Below, one piece after another: positions 11,516 to 23,664 of a stretch of DNA of 64,000 nt. This DNA comes from Rhizodiscina lignyota (Eukaryota; Ascomycota; Dothideomycetes; Aulographales; Rhizodiscinaceae). The notes below the pieces were generated by a model, which did not search any database, was not told the DNA's origin, and was given only the letters and a program-made list of their open reading frames with translations. The stretch's first letter is position 1. Each line of letters starts with the position of its first letter. A program made the translations under genes and the position numbers. The stretch is from contig ML978122.1 of the NCBI GenBank assembly GCA_010015805.1, forward strand, positions 2,824,453-2,888,452. Direction: 5' to 3'.

Positions 11516-12588
11516 TACAGTCTCTTGTTCACTGAACGACGTATTAGCGTTCCTGGCATTGACTTGGGTTTGTTTACGAAGATATGACTCTACGAAACGA
11601 TCCATCATCATAACGAACGATGAGTGGAGCTCCAGCACGCTGCGAGACTCCCCCGCGACGACGATGCCAAGACCGAGCATAGCGATGGACAGGCGGGCTT
11701 CAGAGGCAGTGAGGCTTGCAGAAGAGAGACAGAAGCTTCAGAGATGGTGGAGTTAGAGAAGGTTCTTGCTCTGTCTAGGACTTGTAGGTCATCACCTGCG
11801 GGGTTCTCGATGCGGGTAGTTGCATATTGGGGCGAACCCTGTATCCTGAGACCTTCCGCGAGACAACAAGCTGGAGCTTGACGTCTCTCCAAATGAAAAT
11901 GGGTGATTCAAGAGGCGTAGAGGTTATTCTGGATACCAGACGACCCCGTCCGTTTGTGCTTTCCCATAGCATGGCTCATTCAGGATTTTGAGACATGAAA
12001 CAATTCATCAACTCACTTTGTTCTTCCCCATTAACGCTTCGCTCACCCAGGCCGTGTATTTCTCCGCTCCGATTCCGCCCCGAGAATAAAGCCGGCGATG
12101 GTGGTGATTCAGAGTTCTGAAAATCCACTACAGGCAGCAACACGGCTGCAGCCTTGGCGCTATCAAAAACCTATTTCACCCCTCACCTGCACCTGGCACA
12201 CTCTCCAACACTTTTCTTCACGGAACACCTCAAACAATGACGTGATTCTTGCTTTCATAAATTCATTTCCTCAACGTCAGTGTCTCTTGCTTCTTTCACC
12301 AACCAACTACCAGGTGGTTGCTCTCTTGCTTCGACGTCTTGCTCAGCCTTGCACGTTGCTTCAAACACCACAGGCCAGCTTCCGTTCTTCCGTTCTACGA
12401 ACGTTGGAAGGAGCTGAACATTATCGCTCCCGTCGTGTTGAACAGATCGATTTCACGTTTCACGTTTCACATCCTCACGGCCGGCATCGGAGACGCCTTA
12501 ACGGCATACTCTACCTTGAGTACGCTGCAAGCCATTCACTACAGTTGCTTTTAACTCTTACGGAAGCGTTTCTGATCTAGTCCAAATC
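11516..12588. other. Intergenic, upstream of the RBR ligase
   Basis: About 1.1 kb between two co-directional genes. It must hold the terminator of the membrane-protein gene and the promoter/leader of the RBR gene. The last 400 bases are pyrimidine-rich with a short TTCACG direct repeat near 12450. Overlapping open frames on both strands look like chance. Confidence 0.5.
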
Positions 12589-13847
12589 ATGGCTTCTCGT
12601 GCAAGCTGCTCGATGTGTGGCTCTCGCAAGCCTGCAACAGCCTTCCCCGTCTCGACCGATGACGCTAAACCCGTGCTGGCAACGTGCCTCAGTTGTCTGC
12701 AGAACTTAGGCGCTAACGTCTGGAACGACCTCCATATCCGAGCCCCTACGATAACCGAGACCGCTGCCGCCTCCGCGGAGTCGGAAGTGAAGACCAACAA
12801 GAAGACCAAGCACGTGACGCGCGCAGCTGCAACACGACGTGGCCGTAAGCGCAAGCACAACGAAGTCGACACTGCACTTACACCTCAAACCAATGTCGTT
12901 GCCACGAACATCAGGACCTGTCGCATCTGCTTTGAGGACAAGCCGTTTCCCGATTTCCCCAGTACTCTCAAGCGCATGACGAAGAACTCCCGTGGAGCCC
13001 TCGGCCTCCCGCCCGCCTGCCAGGTACACCTTGGTGTGAAGAGTCAGCTCGGTCCAGTCTGCAAGGGATGCATTGCCGCCACGCTGACCGCGCACATCGA
13101 AATGCGCGGCCCCGAGCGCACCGGGTGCTTCGAGTGTAACGCGACATGGGATGTCACCTTCATCGCACGCTACGTGACGCCTGATGTCTCCGCTGTCTAC
13201 AACGAGATGCTGCTCAAGGTGATGCTCGCTCGAGACACCCACTTCATGTGGTGCCTTAACGACAAGTGCCCGAGCGGCGGCATAGCGGACAACAGTCGTG
13301 ATGGGTACCCGCAGGTTGAGTGTGCGGAGTGCGAGATGCGCAGCTGCGCGAACTGCATGGTTGAATGGCATAAGGGGATGACGTGCCAGGAGTACCAGAT
13401 GACGACGATGGACGAATTGCCGGACCACGAGAAGCGTGCGCTGAGGAGGCTGGTGAAGGTTGGTGCGAGGCGCTGCCCGAGATGCCAGATGGCAGTGGAG
13501 AAGAATGGTGGTTGTCCTAACATGTACTGTGAGTCTCTCTTCTCCCGTGTTTACAGAATGTCATCACTTATTGGTGTGATTTAGGCACCTATTGCCGGAC
13601 AAACTTCAACTGGGACCTTGCAGAGCTGGTTGCCGCTCCGCCTGATGGCCGGTCCAAGAAGGACAAAGAGGTCCCTGAGAAAAAAGGACTCGTTGAGGCT
13701 GCCCTTAAGCCCAAACACCCAATGCCGCCGTGCGAAGCAGATGAGGCAAAGAAGCCCAAGTCAAACTTGACCAAGGGCAAGCCGGCATTCTTTGGGTGGC
13801 AGAATGCTGCGGCTTTTTTTGCCGCCAATCCTCTTGAACTAATTTGA
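12589..13847 (+). CDS. RBR (RING1-IBR-RING2) E3 ubiquitin ligase
   Basis: Exons 12589-13528 and 13585-13847 (56-bp intron) give 400 residues. RBR ligases take ubiquitin onto a RING2 cysteine before passing it to a substrate. An N-terminal zinc-finger-like CSMCGSRKP...CLSC comes first, then a basic linker (TRRGRKRKH). RING1 starts CRICFEDKPFPDF and continues VCKGCIAA and GCFEC. IBR is MWCLNDKCPSGG...CAECEMRSCANCMVEWHKGMTC. RING2 is RCPRCQMAVEKNGGCPNMYC followed across the intron by TYCRTNFNW; Cys309 in GGC aligns with the catalytic cysteine of parkin-type enzymes. The intron splits the next RING2 cysteine codon, so an unspliced reading would lose the last zinc site. A Lys/Pro-rich tail follows. 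Substrate unknown. Confidence 0.88.
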
Positions 13848-15145
13848 TAAACGGAAGACATCTGCGAACTTGTTCGTAGGCATTGGTGGGCGTTTGGTTG
13901 CGGATGACTCTGGCATGAACTACAAATGTACCACGGCTCTCATGGCCGTTTGATGAATAGCGGTAACGAGAATAGAAATTGGGTTGAAGTATTCTTGAAG
14001 TATTTGAGATTTCACAAGTGACTGAAGAATGAAGATCTGAACGATGGAATGCATAAGAGGCTTTTACAAGAAATTAAACTTGGCGGACTATCGCTAAGAG
14101 AAAGTCTTGAGCCTGCGGTTTCCACGTTAGCTACTACGCACGATGGATGTTTGAAAGTCTAGGGTGCTGCCAATGAATGATGTAAATCGAGGAGAGAGTA
14201 GTTGTCGGAGTCAACGTGCGACTGAGTTCCAATGGTCTCAATCAAGGTCAGAGCCGCTGGTATTGTTGTAGGATGGAATTCCAGTCAGAGCGCTGACGAG
14301 GTCGGACTGATGTCGGACATTACGTTCGAGCATACCCAAATCCTCGCTATTAGCGTCTTAAGATGGACTCGACTTAGCTCCCAGCCATGCCAAATCAGCG
14401 CTCCTTATATCGCAATGTCGAATTTGTCGATCTTTCGCTTGTTTCCTTGAGCCCTAGAAACACCACTGCCTTGTGGATATTGCGTGGCTGCGAATGGGGG
14501 GATCCGGGTCTCGGCATGCGGAGATCGTGGCATCAGATTGTAGAAAAAATAGGACTGTGGAAATCAGCGACGAAGTGATCGCCAGCGGCTCTAATTTGGC
14601 GACGCAGCTCTTGAGATGAAGTGCAAACACCCCGTTTCACCAGCGCGACGGCCGGCGCCTCCGATTGGGCCCCGCCCGCGCTGAGCTTCCGCCGCCCCTT
14701 GCCAAGAGCCGCATTTGGAGGGAGGATAGCGAGCTGGCGTATCTTCACCGTGACAGCAACACCAAAATTAACACTACTGCAGCCGCCGTGGGCGAGCGCC
14801 GCAGCGGGGCGTCGTGTGGTATGACAGCGGGATACACTTTAATCTGTTGCTGAGGCAAGTCCAACTCCTTCAAATGTGGCACTCTCGCTGCATGAGTACT
14901 TCTTCTCTTCCTCTTCTCAAGCTGGAGCTTTCCATCCATTGACACCTTTCGTCTTTCGTTTCTTTTCAGTCACTCTTTGCGCAGCGTGTACTGCTGCAGT
15001 CCACTCCTTCCATCAGTCCGGCAGTGCAGGAATCACAATACCGTGTCAATTGAATTGACCGAATCATCTGCTTCTCCGTACATACTATCAGTTCAAATCA
15101 ATCCGCATTCTTGTACATATATTCCGAGATTTTATCGCGTCCAAG
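13848..15145. other. Intergenic, upstream of the AA9 oxygenase
   Basis: About 1.3 kb containing the end of the RBR gene and the AA9 promoter. I looked for XlnR-type GGCTAA sites and did not find a convincing cluster. Open frames are short and overlap on both strands. No repeat seen. Confidence 0.5.
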
Positions 15146-17044
15146 ATGGTCTTCTCAATGCTCAAAGCGACGATAGTCGCTGTTGCCGCTGCCCAGGCAG
15201 TTTATGCCCACACGACGTTCATGAATCTGTTTGTCGATGGTGTCGAGCAAGGTCCAGGTGTCTGTTGGAGGATGAACAGGAATGCCTCGCAAGCGAGTTT
15301 TCCTATTCCGTAAGCTCATTCGTAATGTTTTTTCTTCAGCAAGCTAACCCTATGAAAGCAACATTGAGAGTAACGATATGGCATGCGGTATGTTCTCAGG
15401 TGTTAAAGACAATCGCTGCATGCTGACTATATAAGGCATCGATGGAACTGAGGGCGTTTCTCGTGTCTGCCCCGTTCCCGATGGAAGTACTCTCACTTTC
15501 AAGTTCCAGTCCTGGGCAAGCGACCCAACGAAACCGAGTCTTGACCCTGGCCACAAGGGTCCGTGTGCCGTCTATCTCAAGAAGGTGGACTCTGCCGTGA
15601 AGGACACTGGCGTCGGAGACGGCTGGTTCAAGATTTGGGATGATGGCTACGACGAGGATACACAGGAATGGTGCACTGACAAGATGATCAATAATGGAGG
15701 TTTCATGTCCGTCAAGCTGCCTTCCGGCCTTGTTGGCGGCGCGTACTTTGTGAGGCCTGAGTTGCTCGCGTTGCACAATGCACTTGCAGGCGATCCGCAA
15801 TTCTACGCCGGATGCGCGCAGGTATTCATTGATAATCCCACTGGCACAGCTATACCAGAAACAACCGTCTCAATTCCCGGATACGTCAAATACGGCCAGA
15901 AGCCAGTTTCATACAATATCTATGCGACTCCGTTGGCACTACCATACCCCATTCCTGGACCTGATGTCACTACTTTCAAGGACGACGGAACGACAACACA
16001 GAAGACGCAGACCGAAGGCAAGAAACCCGCAGGCTGCATCGACGAGAACGACAACTGGTGCGGCTTTGAGGTGCCAAGCTACACCAACAATCAGACTGAA
16101 TGCTGGGCCGTAAGTACTTCCAGTCTCAACTTACAGCATGATTTCTGATTTTAGTACAGTCAGCTGGGAAATGCTGGGACCAGAGCAAGGTCTGCTGGGC
16201 CAATGCTCTCCCTACCGGCGGTGATGGTTGCACGAGGTGGGACGACAAGTGCACCGCAATTAACGACGCTTGCACCGCGAAAGACTGGACTGGCCCACCA
16301 AACAAGGGCGAGGATCTCACTCCGGCCAAATCCACAATCAGCAATGACGTGAAGCTGTATCCTACGAGCATCGGGAGCAGCACTGTCGCGGCAGCGTCAG
16401 CTACCTCCAAGATGTCATCTGCATCTGAAGTGTTATCCACATCAGAGGCGCCGAAGCCTTCGGCGACGAGCAGCAGTAAGGCTTCACCAAAAGCATCGAG
16501 CTACGCAAAGCCCTCCACAGAGCAAGCGCCAGCAAGCTCAACTTCCAAACCGACTTCGTCAAAGAAAGCAGCTCAGGCCACAAGCTCCACCTACGAAGCT
16601 CCATCTAGCACTCCGGAAGCTCCCTCAAGCACCACAGAGGCTCCCCACAGCACCCCGAAAGCTCCCGAGAGCGCTTACAGCAAAGCGGAGTCAACCTCCT
16701 GCGCGGCTCCCTCCGCAGTGACCCTCTACAAAACCGTCACGGTCTCGGCCTCCACCCCGTCGTCCTCAGCCACCGCTGTCTCGGCCGTTGCCGAAAGCAG
16801 CGAGAGCGAGAGCAAGACCGCACCCGCAGAGGCCCACACCACGAAGACGATCAAGAAAATTCACACCATGACGCGCACCCACAGGCCCAAGACTCATTCC
16901 AAATCTAAGCCCACGCCCCTGTCCAAGCCGCCTGTCCTCACCGTCGTCGCGACCGCCACGGCCTGGACAACGGACATCGTGACGGTCCAGCCGTCAGCGT
17001 ACGGAAAGCGTCACGCGAGGGACTTTGATGCGCCGCGGATGTAG
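15146..17044 (+). CDS. AA9 lytic polysaccharide monooxygenase with long Ser/Thr-rich tail
   Basis: Four exons (15146-15309, 15359-15387, 15436-16109, 16160-17044; introns 49, 48 and 50 bp, exon 2 only 29 nt) give 583 residues. AA9 enzymes use copper to cleave cellulose or hemicellulose oxidatively outside the cell. The signal peptide ends VYA, leaving His22 as the N-terminal residue of the mature protein (HTTFMNLFVDG), the first copper ligand. The second is in HKGPCAVYL, and the His/Gln/Tyr set is seen in LLALHNA and DPQFYAGCAQVF. All active-site residues are present. A Cys-rich segment follows (CWDQSKVCWANALPTGGDGC, then WDDKC and DACTAKDW). The last 230 residues are Ser/Thr/Pro/Ala-rich, with repeats around SSTPEAPSSTTEAP, and end in a basic stretch. 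No CBM1 is visible. The family is sure; the role of the tail is not. Confidence 0.9.
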
Positions 17045-20000
17045 GGCTTCCGATGTGTGTGGAATATTGAGGTGGAAGATGGCAAGCGTGTGTATGGCTG
17101 CGCCCAAAGCCGGGACGGGGCGACGGGGAAAGATGTGCGGTAAGGATTCTTTTTTTTACGTGTGAGCTTGGAGGATTGCTGGCGGTGTGACTCGTGAGGC
17201 TGTGGATTATCCTTTACTTCGCAAGAATTATACATATTCAAAAACCTTGGCTCCGTGCTGGCTTCCTGGGCTGCTTATGGGCCTTGGCCCTATTAGGTGA
17301 TGCGGTTTCAGGATGGTACTTGGGTACATATGGAGCGCCCCCTCTCGGAGCTCCTTTGCAATCCATCGCTTGTGTCATCGGCCGCCGGCCTACAGGCCAC
17401 GAGCCACATGGGCGGAACCATGTCTGTGGAGTCAACGACACAACTGACCCCGGACCCGGGAGCAGGGAATCGGGAGGGGCCATGGAGAGCATGCAATTCG
17501 GGAGGTTGATCAATAGGCGTCTAGAGCGGGCTCTGGCCTCTGACTCTCGGAGAGGGGCATAGGAGCGGAGAGGTACATGGGTACATTGCTCTCGTGCGGG
17601 CTTGCAAGTTGTTTGCAAGAACTCCTCTTTTGGTGCTTGAGGATTAAGGCCTCTGATTGGTCTGTCAAGGGTTGATTTTTGTGCTAAGTGCAAGGTGTGT
17701 AGGTACCTCGCTACTTTTACATGGGGAGGCCTTGGATGGAGACGTTCAGGGATTGTCTCCGTCGGCCTGCCTAGTCATGGCCCGTCCGCCAAAAAAGGTG
17801 GAGTGATACCAGGTCCAACTTCTGGCCAAAGAACTATTTGGACAGATACATATATGATCTGTCGAAACTGTTTCGTAACACCCTTTCCTCATTCCGAAAG
17901 TCCTGCCTCCTGGTTCGCACATTAGTGAGCCGGTGATTTCTCCGGCAGTAAGTAACCGTATTGGTGCGGAGAGAAATGCAGCAGCGCGGAGAGTACAGCG
18001 AGGCAGGTACCTGTGTAGTGGAAGTACCCAGCTAATATTTCTAAGTGCGAGATACATCCGAAGATACATAGCAATTGCACTCCCCTTAAAGCAAGCCATA
18101 ACCCTAATTCAAATGGCCCTTTTCTGAGACAGGCGTTCCGGTTCGCTAGCTACCTCGTCTCTGGCGTGATTCAAACGACGTCCGCTTGCAAGGTTTGTGA
18201 CTCAGCTCTCCGTCGCTCGCCGAACGATGGTGTTTCCCAGCAGTGTGGTTCTACATCCCCCTTGAGCATCATGTCCGGTTCCGCGTTGGCGCTGGTCGGT
18301 GATGAACCGTCGCGAAGGTGAAGAACTGGAGGATCTGCCGCTGGGGTTTCACGCGACTGCTCGTTTGCTTGGGGCCGGCTGGGTATGGGGACGACTTGGA
18401 GAGCATGTCTCTCCGTCACTGTCGTTCATTCCTCGTTCTGGGTGTTCTTAGAGTCTGGAATCCTTGACGTGGAGAGGTGGAGAGTCCGACGAATCGTATT
18501 CATGCACTGCATCTCGACCGAGTCACGTACCTTCGTAGCTACCTGCCTGTTTCTGAGCGTTCTGGGTGATGATAACATTTTCCAGCAATACGAGCTGTGG
18601 TAGTCGGCCGCCGACTGATCAAGTTATCGATCTCACCACCATCTCGCTCGATATCTTATTCTCGATATGATGGAAGGGGAAGGTGAAACCTCTTCGGGTT
18701 AGCCCCTTATGCTTAACATTCTCACGTGGCGATCGAAGCCCCGGCCGGCTCCTTGCAGTCTTGTTCAGGCTACAACGTGTCGTTTTGCTGATGGCAATTC
18801 AATTTTGAGTATTTGCGATGCTCGAATGTAGGACATGCTCTAGACAAACCCATACTTACTTACCGTGAATTTTGGTCGGAGGTCAGATCAACGGCCGAAG
18901 ATGCTGGGCATCGTAACGTAAACCGCCGTCCAAAAGTAGCCGTGAACCGGCATTCGAGCGCCAGCCACATGGCTTTCGTCGATCATTCCACAAGCTCGCA
19001 GCAGCGCAACGATCAAGCACGCGAAAGCAACTGCCGTCCTGCTGCGCTGAAGTGCAACGTCGCAGATCATTTCCATCGGAAGTCATGGCGAGGTTGGCAC
19101 GTTGTAAAATGATGTGCTCTGGCTGTCTACATCCGCGCGCATATCTGGGTGCAGCGGGCAGGAAAGGGAGATCTTGCAGCGCAGCGGACTGCCATCATAA
19201 GGCAGCACGCAGACCGCAAGATTTTAGCTCCCCGGGGAATAAAACGGACTCAAGCAGCAAGCCAGATCCTTCTGCGCGCACGGAGCGACTCGGGCGAGCA
19301 CTTCAGAAGGCTTGACACGAGTCGTGGCGTGGAAAGGGGATCCTCGGCTTGCCGAGCTCCCCGCCCGACGACGCTGCACGACATCCGCTTCCCAGATGCC
19401 TCTTCCAAGCTCTTCCTGCGACAGCGCCATCAAGGTGAGATTTTAAGACGAAGGCTAACGTTAAAATGAACAGAACAAGCGAGGCCTTGCGCAATGTTCC
19501 AACCCGGCGGCCGGCCCAATCGGTCACACCTCTCGGTCGAACAGACTGCGGCCGGGGGAGAGCACCAGCAGGGGGCCTTCAGTCAGGTTGGACTCGTTGG
19601 AGGTCGGGAAGCGAATGAGAGCATGTCATCCGCAAGGAGTTTGCACCGTTCCAGCAAAGATTCGAAAAGCCACGAGGGAGGCTGGCCGGCCGCGCGTGTG
19701 CCTGAGGACGGTCGATGCCACTCCAGAAGCCCAGGCGGCCCGTTCCCGGCCCATCGCAGTGGTCCTGATTCGGTCGCTAAGTCGACGGCGTGTCTGATCC
19801 TCGCTTGGGGCAGCTGGAGCTCGCCCGTTGGTCCTGAGTCGGACCTGACACTCGGTCCCATCTGTTGTGTCATTTGTGCTTCTTTTTCCCAACCTGGCCA
19901 GCGGTATACCTGAGGGAGATTGAGTTTGTAGATTGGGTGTGTAGCCAGGGCTCCGCACCTTGTAATACTTTCATCATAATACAGAGCGACAGAGCGGTGA

Positions 20001-20578
20001 AACGGCGGTGCAACCCAGGAACCAGAAAATGGATGGGCGAGATTTTGGGACCGTTCCTGTATCATATAGATCTTGTCATATTCTCCGATTTGGGACCCAA
20101 GATCCTGCCACAAAAGAAAAAAGAATGTTTCCCTCCCGGACTTGGCATGTAAGAGGAAGAGATTGCTGAAGAACTCGGATTTCCCGAGCAAATGAGCAAA
20201 TGTTTAGGTGGTCGGGTAGGCCGAAGTGGCACTTGCGCTCTGGTTACCGTGTGTCACTTTGGTGTCCATCCCAGTGGAAGCGACCGTAGGTGCACCGCGA
20301 AGTGCCGGTCGGTCAGATTGAGCGCTGTAACTATGTACATGACGTTGCTTTTGTGTGTGGTTACTGCAGTTGCGTGCAGTGGAACACGACTCCGATGATC
20401 ATCCAACCCAGAGTGTCCAACGCTCTATTTACAAGCCTTTTTTATGACGTTATCGTGTTGATCATAATTTTGAAAATACGACGACAAGTCTGCATCAATG
20501 TTCGTATAGACATGACATCCTCATGACATGTAGATATGGAATGTCCCGTGTGGGGGTTCCTCTAAATCGCAAATAGCA
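17045..20578. other. 3.5-kb gene-free stretch between AA9 and xlnR 3' ends
   Basis: The two flanking genes converge on this stretch, so no promoter is required, yet it is 3.5 kb long. Base composition is not strongly AT-rich, which argues against a heavily RIP-mutated transposon. Open frames of up to about 200 codons (for example 19583-20191, minus) have no family pattern and overlap others on both strands. GGTACCT-like words recur near 17700 and 18010. I see no terminal repeats, tRNA or rRNA. Confidence 0.5.
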
Positions 20579-23500
20579 TCATAGAGCCAACCCTGTGCCG
20601 TCGCCAGTCCACCTGTACAGTGCTAGAACTTCCCGTCTCTTGGCCTGCTGTTCGCCGAAGTCTTCGACCATCCGGCCACGGACTTGGGTCAGGGCTGAGC
20701 GCATCACCTTGCGAAAGTTTCGCTGTTCAATCCTTAGCTTATGCCGGAAAGGGAAAGCGATGAGAAATACGTACCTGGTATTCTGTATTGAGGGTGACGA
20801 CGCAAGCTTCGTGGGCTCTGACAATTGTCTCGCATGCTTTGACCACACTCTCACTCGCCTCGCCCCTCAGCTTGTCGGCAATCAGGAGAAGGAGGAAACT
20901 GCTCTGCAGTAGGTAGATGCCAAAGAAGAATGGCATGAAGCTTAGATCTGGGTCGTGCTCCAAGAGTTCGCTTAGCGCCTCAGCAGCGCTGACAGCATGT
21001 CCTGTGGCTGAGATGAAAGACTGAGAGGAGATCCAGAGATCATTGTCGTCAAGAAGGCTGATTGGATCCCACTTGCCGTTGAGCAAGATGTGCAGAGTGT
21101 GCATCAGATGCGTCCCGTATGCGACCACAATCTTTGTCTGCAAGATCGTCTCTGCGACTCTACTTGCTGTGGAAGTGACAGAGCGTCCAGATGGAGTTTC
21201 GGCTTCTGTCCCTGTATGTTGCATTTCAGTGTCCGCACTCAACCCTTCAGCTGGTTTGGTTGCCCCATAGCGTGCTGATAGCTCCTCTAGACTGCGACCA
21301 TATGCTTCGAGCTGCGACGTAATTTCCGAAGCCTGATCCTCCCAATCGGTAGCCGTGCGGAATCTCAGACCAAAGCGAGGGTGATTGCGCGCGTGGTTAA
21401 GGTCGACAATTTCTCCTAGGACTGTCATTAGAGGTGTAAAGTAGCCGAAAATGCTGTGGCCGGTACATTCGAAAGAAGGGCCTCGCCTCCGATACTGCGG
21501 TGATGATGGGTCCTCACCGAGCTGAGATGGATCTGGGTTGAACCATTCGCCCGCTTGCCAGACTGAATCGTCGATCGGCTGCAGCAGACCTTCGCATTCC
21601 TGGTCGAGTAAGAAGAGAGGCTTGTTGTAGCACAATGCCAAATGGCGATCCATAGTATAGCAGAGCCACCATATTCTCCGTCTCTCCTCCCGCTCTTCCT
21701 CAGTAAACACCGGTGCTGGTTCTGTATGTGTGCCGAATGGTTCAACGTTGCGATCCTCTCCTGCGTTAGCACCCTCGCCTGGAGCGTTATTGTTAAGCGA
21801 GCCGTTCGGTGGGAGTTCCCGCCCTAATTTCAGCTCCCTGCAAAGCGACCAGGCTGCATTCCACCACCGTAAGCTCGCCATCTTGAACTCGGTGGCTGAT
21901 ACTACCGTTGCTAGATGCATATATGTAACCACATCGTCTAAGGCTGCTGAAGCTCCAGGTGAACCGCCATCCGTCGTCTCGTGCTGGGGGATGGTGACGC
22001 CAAGACCTCCTAGGGCAACTCCGTTAACAACCGTGTTTGGAGCCGAGGTAGGCGACTGCAACTCAGAGCCAGGCGCCGGAGTGTGAATCAGAGGTTTTAA
22101 TAAACCAACCGTAAGTTCCAATAATTTTTGACATATTCTGCCACGAGCGGATGGGGGTGAGGTGAAGAATGCGGATTCGCTTGTCTGTGCACCGACCCAC
22201 AGCATGCTTGAGAGTAAGGCTGGGCTGCATACCCGTGGATTTGAAGCTCTGAGGAATGAACGCTTTCGGAATACGTAGCCTAGAACATACGGTGACTGTG
22301 GTTGAGTAAACACGGAGGAGGTGCTATGAAAGTATAGCTCGAGCAAATCGCATGCGACGGGTATCGGTACGATCGATCCAAGGTAAGGTAGTAGCGGCTG
22401 TAATACTGGATAGCGTAGTTGTTGCGCATTAGAGACCGTCTGTGAATACAGCGCTGCGGAAGGCGTGGGCATGGAAAGCCAACCCGGCGAACCTGCCATG
22501 GGAGAAGGGACGAATCCATACGGGCTTTCACCGGTTGGAACTCTGAATCCTAGAGGTGTGGGCATACGCTGGCTCTGAGGACTGAGCATGTTGAATCCAT
22601 CGGCTCCCATGTTATTCGCTTGCCCGCCATGTTGGAATTGCTGGAATAGGCCGCCTGGGCTCGCTGGAAACAATTGCTGTCCTTCTGATGGAGGCTGCAT
22701 CATCCCAGCCTGGTACTCCCCAACTTGGCCATATGTCGGGGTGTCCCCCGAATGCGTACTGCCATTTTCTCCATTCGACAGTAGAGAAGGATGTTGGAAT
22801 TGAGAATGCGCAGCTTGGGCCTGATCCATTTGCTGTGAATAAGGTCCATTCAGCGCCGTGCTCCCAGCTGATCTTGGATCGTCGGCTTGCGTGACACCTC
22901 CATACATGGAACTCCCACCCACGGCTTGCTCGAATCGTGAATTCGTGGATGATGCTGAAGTAGCGCTGACTGGTGTCGGCTGGCTGACTGTGGGACGGCT
23001 AGAGGACCAGGGATCCTGTGGTGTTTGATTCGCTTGCGACCTTGGAGATGGCTCTTCATCACCTGCTCCCGAATCCTTCTCTTCGTTGCCAGAATGGGCA
23101 GCTGCAACAGCAGCGGCAGCCGCCGCCTGTTGCGCTGCAATTTCCTTACGAGATGCCTTCCCACGCTTTTTGCGTTCGCGATTATATTCGCAAGTTAGGC
23201 CGAATTCTAGAGCATGTTAACGGGAAATATAAATACGAGTCAATTTGGAATGGCTCACCAACGCAGTGTGCACATGGCGTTTTGCCATCGCACTTTGTTC
23301 GGAGCTGGTTGCACTGGTCGCACGCCCGACTGATTCGTCGCCGCACTGGGCCAGATGCGCTGGCGGACCTGCTCGTTCGAACCTGCGTCATTGAAGGCGC
23401 TCGCTGGAAATGTGAGCTGGAGATTGACCTCTGATATGGATGGTGTCGCGAATCCATGGCGGTATGCGGTATTGAGTAGTGTCGTCGGTCGTGGTGGAAC

Positions 23501-23664
23501 TGCTGCAGAGCGCTGTGCGAAGTCTCTGCCAGCGTGTCGAGACCGTGGGTCGGACTGTAATGCGACAACATTTGGTCATCTTGGGTGACAACATTTTGCG
23601 GAGAATAATGCGTGAAAATTGGCGATTGTTGATGGAAAGAGCTGGGCTGCATGGTTGACAGCAT
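20579..23664 (-). CDS. xlnR: XlnR/XYR1 xylanolytic and cellulolytic transcriptional activator
   Basis: Exons 23259-23664, 20775-23206 and 20579-20722 (introns 52 and 52 bp) give 993 residues. XlnR is the nuclear activator of xylanase, cellulase and pentose-use genes, binding GGCTAA-type sites. Seen: GLDTLAE near residue 41 as in known XlnR; the zinc cluster [18 protein letters not shown] (first Cys 115), split by intron 1 before the last cysteine and resumed [19 protein letters not shown]; a Gln/Ser/Pro-rich stretch; the fungal regulatory domain ([20 protein letters not shown]); and the C-terminal activation region [16 protein letters not shown] joined across intron 2 to [17 protein letters not shown], ending [12 protein letters not shown]. 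Both introns lie at positions I associate with XlnR. ATG 23664 is chosen; a second Met lies four codons on. Length is slightly above the usual range. Confidence 0.96.

Noticed and set aside
11559-11972. Overlapping frames on both strands (94 and 85 codons)
   Set aside because: Mutually overlapping, Ser/Arg-rich, no domain; typical chance frames.
16126-16604. Minus-strand frames opposite the AA9 tail
   Set aside because: Mirror frames of the Ser/Thr-rich repeats.
19583-20191. 202-codon minus-strand frame between AA9 and xlnR
   Set aside because: No domain, odd amino-acid make-up, and overlapping long frames on the other strand; looks like chance in GC-balanced DNA.
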